NCBI GenBank assembly: GCA_964462125.1
Contig: CAYWXT010000023.1
Span: 1 to 34,645 of the forward strand
DNA length: 34,645 bases
Source: JAWLFY01 sp964462125
GTDB taxonomy: Bacteria > Planctomycetota > Planctomycetia > Pirellulales > Pirellulaceae
Direction of reading: 5' to 3'
Each line of letters begins with the position of its first letter. Positions within the stretch are counted from its first letter, which is position 1. Positions 24,653-33,396 of the stretch are shown piece after piece. The translations under genes were made by a program, and so were the position numbers. Under the pieces are notes generated by a model that saw nothing but the letters and a program-made list of their open reading frames with translations, was not told where the DNA came from and did not search any database.

Positions 24653-25132
24653 GTGTCTGATCCGGCATCTCCTGACGAACAGGCGGCATCTCCTGGCGAA
24701 CCGGGGACAACTCCTGACGCACCGGCGGCGGAACCGAATGCCGACGGCGGGAAGGAGCCTCTCAACGCCGACGACATCGAAAAGCTGCTGAATCAAGCCT
24801 CGGAGTCTCTCGAACAGGCGACCGGAACCGCCTCGGAGGCGGCGCCGCAGCCATTCAACCTGGATGAGCTGGCTGCCGAGGTTCAGGCGAGCGAGGGGCA
24901 ACCGATCGACCTGCTCGGGGAGGTCGAACTCGATCTGCGGATCGAACTCGGGCGAACCCAAATGCGGCTGGAGGACGTGCTCCAGCTTCGCCAAGGTTCG
25001 GTGGTCGCCCTCGATAAGTTAGCCGGCGACCCGGTCGACATCTTCGCCAACGGACGGCTGATCGCCCACGGGGAAGTCCTCGTGATGAATGACAATTTTT
25101 GTGTCCGCGTGACGGAACTGGTCGGCGCGTGA
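24653..25132 (+). CDS. fliN: Flagellar motor switch protein FliN
   Basis: A 159-residue C-ring protein. The C-terminal SpoA domain (about 82-157) is clear: PIDLLGEVELDLRIELGRTQMRLEDVLQLRQGSVVALDKLAGDPVDIFANGRLIAHGEVLVMNDNFCVRVTEL. The N-terminal half is acidic and Ala/Pro-rich with a helix LNADDIEKLLNQASESLEQA. It begins with GTG, preceded by a strong Shine-Dalgarno GGAGGAAGGG at 24640-24649. FliM, its usual neighbour, is not between fliL and fliN here. The N-terminal tail carries a 21-bp tandem repeat. Confidence 0.93.
   Translation: MSDPASPDEQAASPGEPGTTPDAPAAEPNADGGKEPLNADDIEKLLNQASESLEQATGTASEAAPQPFNLDELAAEVQASEGQPIDLLGEVELDLRIELGRTQMRLEDVLQLRQGSVVALDKLAGDPVDIFANGRLIAHGEVLVMNDNFCVRVTELVGA
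24665..24727 (+). repeat. In-frame 21-bp tandem repeat in fliN, three copies
   Basis: Units at 24665-24685, 24686-24706 and 24707-24727 encode ASPDEQA, ASPGEPG and TTPDAPA. They share the core ctcctg(a/g)cg(a/c)a. The unit is seven codons, so copy number changes keep the frame and vary the disordered tail. Confidence 0.85.
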
Positions 25133-25156
25133 CAGCAGAGCGAAGGATTCGCGTTG

Positions 25157-25834
25157 ATGATGTCTGTTTGCATGGGATGGTGGCTCGATCGGCGGCGCTG
25201 GGCGGCGGTGACGTTGCGAACCGCGCTGGGAGTTCTGCTCGCGGCCCTGTCATGGCTCAATGCCGCGGCGTTGAGCCCAGCGGCGTCGGCGTCGGAGCCG
25301 GACGGCCCATCCTCTCCGGTGCGGATCGTCAGTCCCAGCCCTTCCTTTCCGTCGCTTGAAGCGGAGCGGGATCCAGAGCGTCCCCGGTCGGAGGCGACCG
25401 ACTCCGAGGCCGGTCGGTTGGCGGGACCCGCGGTGACGATGGCCTCCAGCCTGGCTGTTGTGCTCGGCCTGTTCGCCGCCTTGGTGTGGGCTTCTCGGCG
25501 ATTCGGCTCCCGGCACGCGGGACGCGGGGAACTTCCCGCCGAGGCACTGGAGCGATTGGGGAGCCATGCGATCGATCCCCGGACACGGCTGATCCTGGTC
25601 CGTTGTGGTGAACGTGTGTTGGTCATGGCGCACACGGCAAACGGTGTGCACCCGATCTCCGAGATCAGCGACGCGGACGAGGTCGCGCGATTGATTGCTC
25701 GTTGCCGGGGCGAGACGGGTGCGGCGCTCGCCAACACGCTGCGGTCGATGGAGCGTGAACCGGTATCGTCCAGATTCGTCGATCCCGAGTCGCCCGCACC
25801 CGCTCCCCGGCGCACCCTGTTTGCAACGGCGTAG
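25157..25834 (+). CDS. fliO: Flagellar export-gate protein FliO
   Basis: A 225-residue protein. An N-terminal hydrophobic signal-like stretch is followed by a polar Ser/Pro/Glu-rich region, and a single strong membrane helix near 97-116 (VTMASSLAVVLGLFAALVWAS). The cytoplasmic tail has the family block ELPAEALERLGSHAIDPRTRLILVRCGERVLVMAHTANGVHPISEI. FliO helps assemble the FliP/FliQ/FliR pore of the flagellar type III secretion system. Its usual downstream partners fliP-fliQ-fliR are not present here. Starts at 25154 (TTG), 25157 and 25160 (ATG) are clustered; a GAAGGA lies upstream. Confidence 0.85.
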   Translation: MMSVCMGWWLDRRRWAAVTLRTALGVLLAALSWLNAAALSPAASASEPDGPSSPVRIVSPSPSFPSLEAERDPERPRSEATDSEAGRLAGPAVTMASSLAVVLGLFAALVWASRRFGSRHAGRGELPAEALERLGSHAIDPRTRLILVRCGERVLVMAHTANGVHPISEISDADEVARLIARCRGETGAALANTLRSMEREPVSSRFVDPESPAPAPRRTLFATA

Positions 25835-25944
25835 CGAGGTTTGGACCGGGCGCAAGCGGCGGATGTCGCCTCGTCGAATCGCGGGGCAGTTGGTAAGAAG
25901 AGGGTCGAGCGTCCTTCTTTCGCTTTGCGATCACCCTTTCTGCC

Positions 25945-26835
25945 GTGTCCACCATTCCCACCTCGCCCGGATCGCTTTCGGACTCCCGCCCTGCGGGGTG
26001 GGGGTGGCGGTTTGGGCTGTGGTGGTTGATTTTGCGGACCTCACTGGAGGAGCGTTTGGTTTACCGCGGCGATTTCGCGCTGGGGACCCTGATGCGGTTC
26101 CTGCCGATCGTCACCCAGATCTTTTTGTGGTACGCCGTTTTCGACTCCATCGGCGATCCGACCGGGGAGGGGGCCGAGTCGATCGGCGGGTTCCGGTTCG
26201 AGGACATGGTGGCGTACTACCTGATCACGATGATCGCGCGGGCGTTTTCCAGCATGCCGGGGTTGGCCTCGGGAATCAGCCGCGAGATCCGCGAGGGGGA
26301 GATCAAACGCTATCTGGTCCAACCGATCGACCTGGTCGGTTTCCTGTTGCTGACGCGCGTCGCCCACAAGCTCGCCTATTACACCGTGGCGATCGCCCCG
26401 TTTGCCCTCGTTTTTTTCCTCTGTCGCCACTACTTCATATCCGGCTTTCCGCCGCTGCATGTCTTCGCCGCGTTTCTGGCTTCCCTATTGATGGGCTTCC
26501 TGATCGGTTTCTTTCTCGAAGCGGCGATCGGGATGATCGGCTTTTGGTTTCTGGAAGTTTCGTCGCTGTTGTTCGTGTTCATGCTGTTCAGTTTCTTTCT
26601 CTCCGGGCACATGTTCCCACTCACGCTGCTTCCCGACGGCTTGGAGGCGGTGGTGCAGTGGTTGCCGCTGAAGTATCTCGCCTATTTCCCGGCGGCGGTA
26701 TTTTTGGGCAAGATTCCCGAGGATGAGTTGTGGATCGAGATCGCGATCGAGGCGGCGTGGCTGGTGTTTCTGATCGTGGTCTGCCGTGTCGCCTATGCGC
26801 GGGGCGTGCGGCGTTACAGCGGCTACGGCGGGTGA
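25945..26835 (+). CDS. ABC-2 family transporter permease (DUF990-like), subunit 1
   Basis: A 296-residue membrane protein of the ABC-2/DUF990 (ABC2_membrane_6) group, with about six helices and the family block EIREGEIKRYLVQPIDLVGFLLLTRVAHK. The start is a GTG without a clear Shine-Dalgarno; a later start is possible but would cut into the first helix. It ends with RVAYARGVRRYSGYGG, the typical C-terminus. The second permease starts 20 bp downstream, so the two are a heterodimer pair. No ATP-binding subunit is adjacent. Substrate unknown. Confidence 0.88.
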   Translation: MSTIPTSPGSLSDSRPAGWGWRFGLWWLILRTSLEERLVYRGDFALGTLMRFLPIVTQIFLWYAVFDSIGDPTGEGAESIGGFRFEDMVAYYLITMIARAFSSMPGLASGISREIREGEIKRYLVQPIDLVGFLLLTRVAHKLAYYTVAIAPFALVFFLCRHYFISGFPPLHVFAAFLASLLMGFLIGFFLEAAIGMIGFWFLEVSSLLFVFMLFSFFLSGHMFPLTLLPDGLEAVVQWLPLKYLAYFPAAVFLGKIPEDELWIEIAIEAAWLVFLIVVCRVAYARGVRRYSGYGG

Positions 26836-26855
26836 CCGTGTGTGGAGCGAATGAG

Positions 26856-27743
26856 ATGAGCCAGGCAGCCCGACCGAACTACCTCAGTGTGTTTCTGACC
26901 TTTGCCCGCAACAGCCTGGTTCGGGACATGACGTTCCGCACCAATTTCGCGCTGCAATGCGTCAGCAGCCTGGGGTGGACGCTGATGAACGTCGGGTTTT
27001 ACCTGATCATCTTTCAGCATACCGCCTCGATCGGGGAGGCGACCGGTTGGGACCGCGAGCGATTCTTTCTGTTCCTGGCGACAACCTGGTTCATCAACAG
27101 TTTGGTTCAAGCCTTTTTCATGCCCAACGCGGAAGAGTTCAGCGAGCTGATTCGGACCGGCGGTTTGGACTTCGCGCTGCTCAAGCCGATCGATACCCAG
27201 TTTTTGATCTCGTTCCGCCGGATTGACTGGAGTGCCTTGGCGAACTTTTTTGCCGGATTGGTGATCGCGGTTGTGTCGCTGGTTCGGCTAGCGACCCGGG
27301 AGCCCGATCCGCTTCTGCCGTCGCCTGGTGCAACGCCCTATCTGCCGTCTCTGGGATCGGCATTTTTGTACGTGCTGTTCATCGGCTGCGGCGTGGCGAT
27401 CATGTACAGCCTGATGATTTGTTTGAGCGCCACCAGCATTTGGTTGGGCCGCAATCAGACGCTTTACAATTTCTGGTTCTACATCACCAATTTCAGCCGC
27501 TACCCGATGGAGATTTACAACGTGGGCTGGGGGCGTCCCTTGTTCGGCTTCTTCACCTTCGTCGTACCGGTGTTGGTCGTCGTCAACATACCGGCTCGGT
27601 TATTGGCCAAGCCGCTCGATCCCCGCGCCCCCTGGGAGTGGTGGTTGGTTGGATGGGGACTGCTGGCGACGGTTCTGAGCGTCGTCGCTAGTCGCATGAT
27701 CTTCAAGTTGGCGCTGCGCAGTTACCGCAGCGCGAGTTCTTGA
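26856..27743 (+). CDS. ABC-2 family transporter permease (DUF990-like), subunit 2
   Basis: A 295-residue integral membrane partner of the preceding permease. MTFRTNFALQCVSSLGWTLMN lies near the start; EEFSELIRTGGLDFALLKPIDTQFLIS is the same intracellular block as in subunit 1, and SRYPMEIYNVGWGRPLFGFFTFVVPVLVVVNIPARLL lies near the C-terminus. I chose the ATG at 26856 (with GGAG at 26843-26846); the longer open frame from 26730 runs through the end of subunit 1 in another frame and is not part of this protein. The end lies 12 bp from the convergent SSS symporter gene. Confidence 0.88.
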   Translation: MSQAARPNYLSVFLTFARNSLVRDMTFRTNFALQCVSSLGWTLMNVGFYLIIFQHTASIGEATGWDRERFFLFLATTWFINSLVQAFFMPNAEEFSELIRTGGLDFALLKPIDTQFLISFRRIDWSALANFFAGLVIAVVSLVRLATREPDPLLPSPGATPYLPSLGSAFLYVLFIGCGVAIMYSLMICLSATSIWLGRNQTLYNFWFYITNFSRYPMEIYNVGWGRPLFGFFTFVVPVLVVVNIPARLLAKPLDPRAPWEWWLVGWGLLATVLSVVASRMIFKLALRSYRSASS

Positions 27744-27755
27744 TCAGACACGGAT

Positions 27756-29894
27756 TCAGCTTGCGCCGATTCCGGCCACCCAGACGAGCAAGAGAATGAT
27801 CAGGACACAGATGCCGATCGAGCCGAAGAATCCAACCAGGTCTTTGAGTGACGGTCGGAAAAACTCCAGGTTCGAATTGGGGAACAGTTTCCGTGACAGG
27901 TTGGGGTTTCGGTACTCCTCTTCGAGGACCCGGCGGTCTTCTTCGGGATCGGCGCGGACGGGGGTCCGCATCTTGGCATAGTAGCGATCGAGGGCGTCGG
28001 TCGAGCCTCGCGGGGTAACCCAGCTGAGCAGGATGAAGAGCAGGAAGGGGGTGAGTAGTCGGGCGGGTAAGCGAAGCGTTTCCAGTGCCGCCTTGGTTGC
28101 CCCGGACAGGTCGATCCCGACCGCGGAGTAGAGGACGAAGTCGATGTTCAGCGCTCCCTCGCCCCGTTGGGTACCGACGACCCGTTCGACGACCGTTTCG
28201 ACATTCCCCTCTTCGGTTCGCTCGATCTCCTCGGTCCGCACTTCGCCGACGGGGGTGACCCCGCCGTGCCAGAAGATTGAGTTCCCGCCGACCTGCCGGC
28301 TCACGGTGATCGGCTCCCCGACCTCCGCCGTCGGCGGTTCGGGTCCCAGCATTTCCAGCGCGGCCTCGTCCTCGGCGTCCAGCTCCGCCCGGGCCGCCAC
28401 CCAAGCCTGGTGCCGGGCCACGTCCGATTCGGTCGCTGTCCGGCGGACATTTGTGGTGACCCTTTGGGTGGTCGCCATCAAAGCGGGACTCTCCCGCAAG
28501 CCTGGGAACAGGGTGGGAACCAGGGGTGGCAGAATGAAGAACACCATCAACGAGAACAACATTGTTCCCCAAACCGCCGCTCGGGTGGCGCGTCGCCAGT
28601 AGATGCCGACCCAAAACGGCGCAGCGAACAGGATTGGCAAATCGAGCGCCATCTTGAACTGTCCAAAGACGTCGGCGTACTTCAGGGCGACCGCCGATGC
28701 GCCGAGGATGATGACCAGCCCCGTCATCCGTCCCACCCGCACGTAGGTCCGTTCGTCCGCATTCGGGTTGATGTATGGGGCGTACAAATTGCGAACGACC
28801 AGGGCCGAGGTGACGATCATGTAGGTATCGGCGGAGCTCATCAGCGCCGCCAGCAAGCAGGCAAGCATCAGCCCGACCAGGCCGAGATTCAACGGCCCCA
28901 GGATTTCCCTGGCGGCGGCTCCCCAGACACGATCGGGATCGGCTGCGATCTCGGCGCTGCCGGCGAGCAAGGCGAGTGCGATCAGGGCTGTCAGCGCCCA
29001 GCCGACTGTGCAGAGCCGTTTGAGGAAGTTTCCGGTCACCAGCCCGATGCGGGCCTCGTCCTCCGTCTTGGCCGAACCGCCACCGGTGGCGATGAAATGT
29101 GGCTGCACGACGATCCCGATCAGTCCCAACAGCGAGAGCGAGACGATGTAGTGCACGGGGAACTCGCCGCTGCTCGGCCCGGAAAAGAGATTGAAGTAGT
29201 CGCCCGAAACCCGCTCGTGCATGATCCGAAAACCGTCCATCATTCCTTGGCTGTCCGGTCCGCCATATTGTTCGACCAAGGCCCACAGCCCGAAGGGGAT
29301 CAGCAGGATCGACAGCAGGATGATGAAGAAGCCTTGGATCAAGTCGGTCCAGTAAGCCGCGGTCAGTCCGCCGAGGACGCCGTACAGGATGACCACGCCG
29401 GCGATCACCGGGACGAGTACGCGTTCCAATTCCCAACCGAACAGCGATTCGACCCCCATCAGCGGGACCGCGAACTTGGCGACCGCCGAAAACATGGTGG
29501 AGAGGTAGAACATGTAGAAGATGATGGCGAACAACGTGTAGGCCGCTCCCAAGGACCGCGACTCGTACCGTTCGACGAACCAATCGCCCAGTGTCATGTG
29601 GCGCATGCGGCGATACCAAACCGCGGTGATCCAGTAGATCGGAGTGACGAACAGCCACATCAACGCCGACCAGACCCCGCTGAGGCCGCTGGTCCACGTG
29701 GTCCGTCCGACGGTGACTGGCTCATGCGACCCTGTCCCGGCGCCGAACGCCGCGAAGGTTTGCAACAGCTTGCCGAAGCCGCGTCCGCCCAAGAAATAGT
29801 CTTCCTGGTCCTTGATCCGGCGCATCGCCCAGATGCCGATACCGACCATCACGCAGAAATAAAGGATCAGGACAACGTAATCGGTCCGCTGCAT
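27756..29894 (-). CDS. Sodium:solute symporter (SSS) family protein with a large inserted domain
   Basis: A 712-residue membrane carrier of the SSS/LeuT-fold family, which couples sodium influx to uptake of sugars, amino acids or organic acids. Family motifs are at 31-41 (EDYFLGGRGFG), GGLTAAYWTDLIQG (175-188), and LMSSADTYMIVTSALVVRN (351-369), which includes the Na2-site serine pair. Odd: residues about 463-610, between two late helices, form a polar domain rich in Glu, Arg and Thr with GGNSIFWHGG. It is much larger than in normal members. The true start is the ATG at 29894; the frame stays open to 30914 but that part opposes the ABC exporter gene. The C-terminal tail ends in one more helix. 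Confidence 0.9.
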   Translation of the reverse strand: MQRTDYVVLILYFCVMVGIGIWAMRRIKDQEDYFLGGRGFGKLLQTFAAFGAGTGSHEPVTVGRTTWTSGLSGVWSALMWLFVTPIYWITAVWYRRMRHMTLGDWFVERYESRSLGAAYTLFAIIFYMFYLSTMFSAVAKFAVPLMGVESLFGWELERVLVPVIAGVVILYGVLGGLTAAYWTDLIQGFFIILLSILLIPFGLWALVEQYGGPDSQGMMDGFRIMHERVSGDYFNLFSGPSSGEFPVHYIVSLSLLGLIGIVVQPHFIATGGGSAKTEDEARIGLVTGNFLKRLCTVGWALTALIALALLAGSAEIAADPDRVWGAAAREILGPLNLGLVGLMLACLLAALMSSADTYMIVTSALVVRNLYAPYINPNADERTYVRVGRMTGLVIILGASAVALKYADVFGQFKMALDLPILFAAPFWVGIYWRRATRAAVWGTMLFSLMVFFILPPLVPTLFPGLRESPALMATTQRVTTNVRRTATESDVARHQAWVAARAELDAEDEAALEMLGPEPPTAEVGEPITVSRQVGGNSIFWHGGVTPVGEVRTEEIERTEEGNVETVVERVVGTQRGEGALNIDFVLYSAVGIDLSGATKAALETLRLPARLLTPFLLFILLSWVTPRGSTDALDRYYAKMRTPVRADPEEDRRVLEEEYRNPNLSRKLFPNSNLEFFRPSLKDLVGFFGSIGICVLIILLLVWVAGIGAS

Positions 29895-30023
29895 CGTGCT
29901 TGCCGTCGAGTGCTTGGGAACGGGAGCTGGGCGCGCCGAGCAGTGTAGCACAGCCTGCCTGGCTGTTGTCTCCTGCCGAGCGGTAACCTTGTCGAAAGCC
30001 GGTGGTGTCATTACCAATACAAC

Positions 30024-31967
30024 ATGCCAACTGAGCCGAGCCGCAATCGATTTGAGGATTACCGCGAAACCGTTCGCCAGCGGAATTCCCGCCAAGAGCG
30101 TTCGCGTCCGCACCGCCGCAGCGAGGTTTCTCCAAAAAAGCTGGGGGACCGGGAGCGGGGGTTCGGGGAGTTGTGCCGAGAATTTTGGCGGCTTTTGACC
30201 GGGCATCGGGGGAAGATCGTCACGGCGTTGGCGCTGCTGACCGTCGCCATCGGATTGCGGCTGATCCCGCCGGTGGGGACCAAGCTGGCCATTGATTCGG
30301 TGTTGACCGAGCCCCCCAAGCCGCTGCCGCCGGTGATCGCCGCTTGGGTCGAAGGCTGGGTCGATACGCCGATGGAGTTGTTGTTGGCGATCGCCGCGGG
30401 GGTGACGGTGGTGACGTTGATGGCCACCGCGGTCCATCTGGCCAGCCGTTGGATGGCGACCAAGGCGGTCAATCAGACTCAGGTGTCGGTCCGCCGGGCG
30501 GTATTTGAACATGCCATCCGGTTGCCGCTGCACCGCGTTCACGAAATGAAAAGCGGGGGCGTGGCGAGCCTGATTCGCGAGGATGCCGGGGGCGTCGCGG
30601 AGTTGATCTTCAGCATGCTGTACAACCCTTGGCGGGCGATTGTGCAGTTCACCGGCAGTCTGATCATCTTGATGTTCGTCGACTGGAAGTTGATGGTCGG
30701 TGGTCTGTTGTTGCTGCCGATCGTCTGGGCCACCCACCGCACTTGGATCAATCGTATCCGACCGTTGTACCGGGACATTCGCAAACAACGTCAGCGGATC
30801 GATGGCAATGCAACCGAGACGTTTGGCGGGATCCGCGTCGTCCGCACCTTTTCGCGTAGCCGCAGCGAATCGGGGCGGTTCGTCCGCGAGGGGGACTTTC
30901 TGGTTCGCCAGCAACTATTCACGTGGTGGTGGACGCGGATCATCGAGACGATCTGGGACGTGATTGTCCCGCTCGCATCGACGGGCCTGCTGCTCTACGG
31001 CGGCTACCAGATTCTCGCGGGGGAGTTGACCTTGGGGGACCTGATGATGTTTTTGGTCTATCTGACGATGTTGCTCGATCCGCTGGCGACGATCGCGGCC
31101 AGCGCTGTCACGTTCCAGAACAATTTGGCGGGACTTGACCGCGTGCTCGACGTGCTGGAAACCGACGCGGAGCTACCGCAGCGGGAGCGGGTGATCCGAC
31201 TGGGCCGCGATCAGGTCGCCGGAGCGGTCTCCTTTCGCGACGTTTCCTTCGCCTACCCGGGCAGCGACGAGGAGGTGCTCCGGGGCGTATCGCTCGACAT
31301 CGCTCCGGGCGAAACGGTGGCGTTGGTCGGTCGCAGCGGTGCCGGGAAGACCACGCTGACCAACCTGGTCGCCCGTTTTTACGATCCCAGCTCTGGCAGT
31401 CTCTATCTTGACGGGCTCGACCTCCGCGATATCGAGCTCGCCAGTTACCGCCGGCTGCTCGGCATCGTGGAGCAGGACGTATTCCTGTTCGACGGGACGA
31501 TTCGCGAGAACATCGCCTATGCCCGCCGACGGGCCGGGATGGAGGAGGTGGTGATGGCGGCCGAGGCGGCCGCGGCCGACGAGTTCATTCGTCAGCTGCC
31601 GCATGGCTACGACACAATGATCGGCGAGCGTGGCGTCAAGCTTTCCGGCGGCCAGCGACAACGGTTGGCGATCGCCCGCGCGATTCTGGCCGACCCGCGG
31701 ATTCTGATCCTCGACGAGGCGACCAGCAATCTCGACAGTGAGAGCGAGCAGTTGATTCAGCGGAGTTTGGCGGAATTACTTCAGGACCGTACGGCGATCG
31801 TCATCGCCCACCGGTTGAGCACGATCGTTGGTGCCGACAAGATCATTGTGCTCGAGGGGGGGCGGGTCGTCGAGGTTGGCAACCACGAGGACCTGCTCGG
31901 CCGTGGCGGGCGCTACCGCGACCTGGTCCATTTGCAAATGAGTGAGGGGACGCACTCGTCGGTGTAA
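30024..31967 (+). CDS. ABC exporter, fused membrane and ATPase domains (MsbA/LmrA-like)
   Basis: A 647-residue half-transporter that dimerises to export lipids, drugs or peptides. A basic cytoplasmic tail precedes six membrane helices (about 60-340). The nucleotide-binding domain begins near 395 and holds Walker A GRSGAGKTT (436-444), Q-loop VEQDVFLFDGTI, signature LSGGQRQR (540-547), Walker B ILILDEATSNLD, and the switch His in IAHRLST. Substrate not readable from sequence; MsbA-like lipid-A or multidrug export are alternatives. It diverges from the SSS gene across a 129-bp gap, which must hold both promoters, though none is clear. No dedicated periplasmic adaptor is nearby. Confidence 0.93.
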   Translation: MPTEPSRNRFEDYRETVRQRNSRQERSRPHRRSEVSPKKLGDRERGFGELCREFWRLLTGHRGKIVTALALLTVAIGLRLIPPVGTKLAIDSVLTEPPKPLPPVIAAWVEGWVDTPMELLLAIAAGVTVVTLMATAVHLASRWMATKAVNQTQVSVRRAVFEHAIRLPLHRVHEMKSGGVASLIREDAGGVAELIFSMLYNPWRAIVQFTGSLIILMFVDWKLMVGGLLLLPIVWATHRTWINRIRPLYRDIRKQRQRIDGNATETFGGIRVVRTFSRSRSESGRFVREGDFLVRQQLFTWWWTRIIETIWDVIVPLASTGLLLYGGYQILAGELTLGDLMMFLVYLTMLLDPLATIAASAVTFQNNLAGLDRVLDVLETDAELPQRERVIRLGRDQVAGAVSFRDVSFAYPGSDEEVLRGVSLDIAPGETVALVGRSGAGKTTLTNLVARFYDPSSGSLYLDGLDLRDIELASYRRLLGIVEQDVFLFDGTIRENIAYARRRAGMEEVVMAAEAAAADEFIRQLPHGYDTMIGERGVKLSGGQRQRLAIARAILADPRILILDEATSNLDSESEQLIQRSLAELLQDRTAIVIAHRLSTIVGADKIIVLEGGRVVEVGNHEDLLGRGGRYRDLVHLQMSEGTHSSV

Positions 31968-32010
31968 TGTCGGGCTGCATGATCGAGTGCATTCTTTCGG
32001 CGGTCTGCCC

Positions 32011-32019
32011 TGATATAAT
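32011..32019 (+). promoter_or_regulatory. Extended -10 promoter candidate
   Basis: TGATATAAT is a perfect extended -10 element, with a TTCTTT at 31992-31997 as a weak -35 (16 bp spacing). Transcription would start near 32026, about 42 bp before the beta-propeller gene at 32068. Confidence 0.55.
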
Positions 32020-32067
32020 TGGGATTCTGGCCAGCCTCCCCAACCCTCCCCGTCGCACTCTGCACCG

Positions 32068-33375
32068 ATGAACCGCTCCACCCCCTGGATGACCCTTCGC
32101 GGTCTCTCTCTCGCCGCGTTTGTCCTCGCCCTCCCACTGCCGCTGGCGGCCGATGACACGGATTGGCCGCAGTGGCGGGGGCCGAATCGTGACGGGCATG
32201 CTGCTCCCCAGGAATTGCTTCGGCAATGGCCGGACGAAGGGCCGACATTGAAGTGGGAGTTCCCGCAGACGGGCCGTGGTTACTCCTCGCTGTCGGTTGT
32301 CGGCGGGCGGGTCTACACGATGGGCTCCCGAGCCGGTGCCTGCTTTGCTCTTTGTGTCGATGCCGAATCGGGGGTGGCGGATTGGGAGACGGAACTGTCA
32401 CGGGCGAGCACCGACGACGACTACCTGCATGGCTGGGGAGGGGGGCCGCGGAGCACGCCCACGGTCGACGGGGACCAAGTATTCGTATTGACCGACATCG
32501 GCATCCTGGCTGCACTCGATCGAACCGATGGTGAGCTGCAGTGGAAGCTTGATCTGGTCCGCGACCATGACGGTTCGATCCCCAAGTGGGGTTATAGTGA
32601 GTCGGTGCTGGTCGATGGGGATCGCGTCGTCGTGACCCCGGGTGGAGAGAACTTCATGATCGCCGTGGACCGGAGGAGCGGCGAGGCGGTGTGGCACAGC
32701 CGCGATTTCGACGAAGGGGCCCAATACGTTTCGGTCATCAAGGGGGCCGTTGGCGGGAGCCGCTTTTACGTGACTGCCTCCCTGTCGGGATTGGTGGCCT
32801 TCGATGTTGACACTGGGGAGCGATTGTTCCGTGACGAGGCAACGGGGAACCCGACCGCCGTGATCCCCACGCCGATCCTGAATGGGCAAATGCTGTATCA
32901 CACCAGCGACTACGGGGCGGGAAACACCTTGTTGCGGGTGGAGGCGGCCGAGGATGGTGGCATCGAGACCGAGCGGGCGTATCACTTCGACGGCAAAACG
33001 ATGATGAACCACCACGGCGGGGTCGTGCTGGTCGACGGCACGATCTACGGTTTCAGCGGTTCCGATGGCGGTGCCTGGATGGCGCAAGACCTGGATTCGG
33101 GCGAGGTGCTCTGGACTGAAAAGATCCGCCCCAACAGCAGTGGATCGATCGCCCATGCCGACGGCCGGCTGTATTGCTACAACGACCAGGACGGGGCGGT
33201 GGTGTTAGTCGCGCCGAGCCGGGAGGGGTGGGAACAGCGGGGGATCCTGACCCTGCCGCGGGAAACCGAGCTGTCGCGGGACAAAGGGGCGATCTGGGCC
33301 CACCCCGTGATCGCTGGACAAACGCTTTATATCCGCGACCAGGATCTGCTGTTTGCCTATGACATCGCGCGTTAG
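32068..33375 (+). CDS. Secreted PQQ-binding-like beta-propeller protein
   Basis: A 435-residue exported protein. A signal peptide (about 1-28, LSLAAFVLALPLPLAAD) is followed by the planctomycete opening DWPQWRGPNRDG, then blades of the PQQ/quinoprotein-dehydrogenase type. Examples are YSSLSVVGGRVYTMG, VFVLTDIGILAALDRTDGELQWKLD, FYVTASLSGLVAFDVDTGERLFRDE and LYCYNDQDGAVVLVAPS. The trypto-like docking Gly-Trp blade motifs are weak, so PQQ binding itself is not claimed. Its nearest named relative in other bacteria is BamB, an outer membrane assembly factor, but it is likely a lineage-specific relative. It stands alone between two different transcription units. Confidence 0.85.
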   Translation: MNRSTPWMTLRGLSLAAFVLALPLPLAADDTDWPQWRGPNRDGHAAPQELLRQWPDEGPTLKWEFPQTGRGYSSLSVVGGRVYTMGSRAGACFALCVDAESGVADWETELSRASTDDDYLHGWGGGPRSTPTVDGDQVFVLTDIGILAALDRTDGELQWKLDLVRDHDGSIPKWGYSESVLVDGDRVVVTPGGENFMIAVDRRSGEAVWHSRDFDEGAQYVSVIKGAVGGSRFYVTASLSGLVAFDVDTGERLFRDEATGNPTAVIPTPILNGQMLYHTSDYGAGNTLLRVEAAEDGGIETERAYHFDGKTMMNHHGGVVLVDGTIYGFSGSDGGAWMAQDLDSGEVLWTEKIRPNSSGSIAHADGRLYCYNDQDGAVVLVAPSREGWEQRGILTLPRETELSRDKGAIWAHPVIAGQTLYIRDQDLLFAYDIAR

Positions 33376-33396
33376 GATCGCGAAACATTTGCATAT

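Noticed and set aside
26730..26855. Upstream extension of the second ABC-2 permease
   Set aside because: It is the other frame of the first permease's end. The ATG at 26856 has a GGAG upstream and gives the normal protein.
27703..29697. Two long ORFs overlapping the SSS symporter (664 codons on the minus strand, and a 512-codon frame on the plus strand from 28410)
   Set aside because: Both are low-complexity Arg/Gly/Asp-rich shadows of the symporter frame with no recognisable motifs.
29895..30914. N-terminal extension of the symporter frame
   Set aside because: It opposes the ABC exporter on the other strand, has no membrane or SSS features, and the family N-terminus fits the ATG at 29894.
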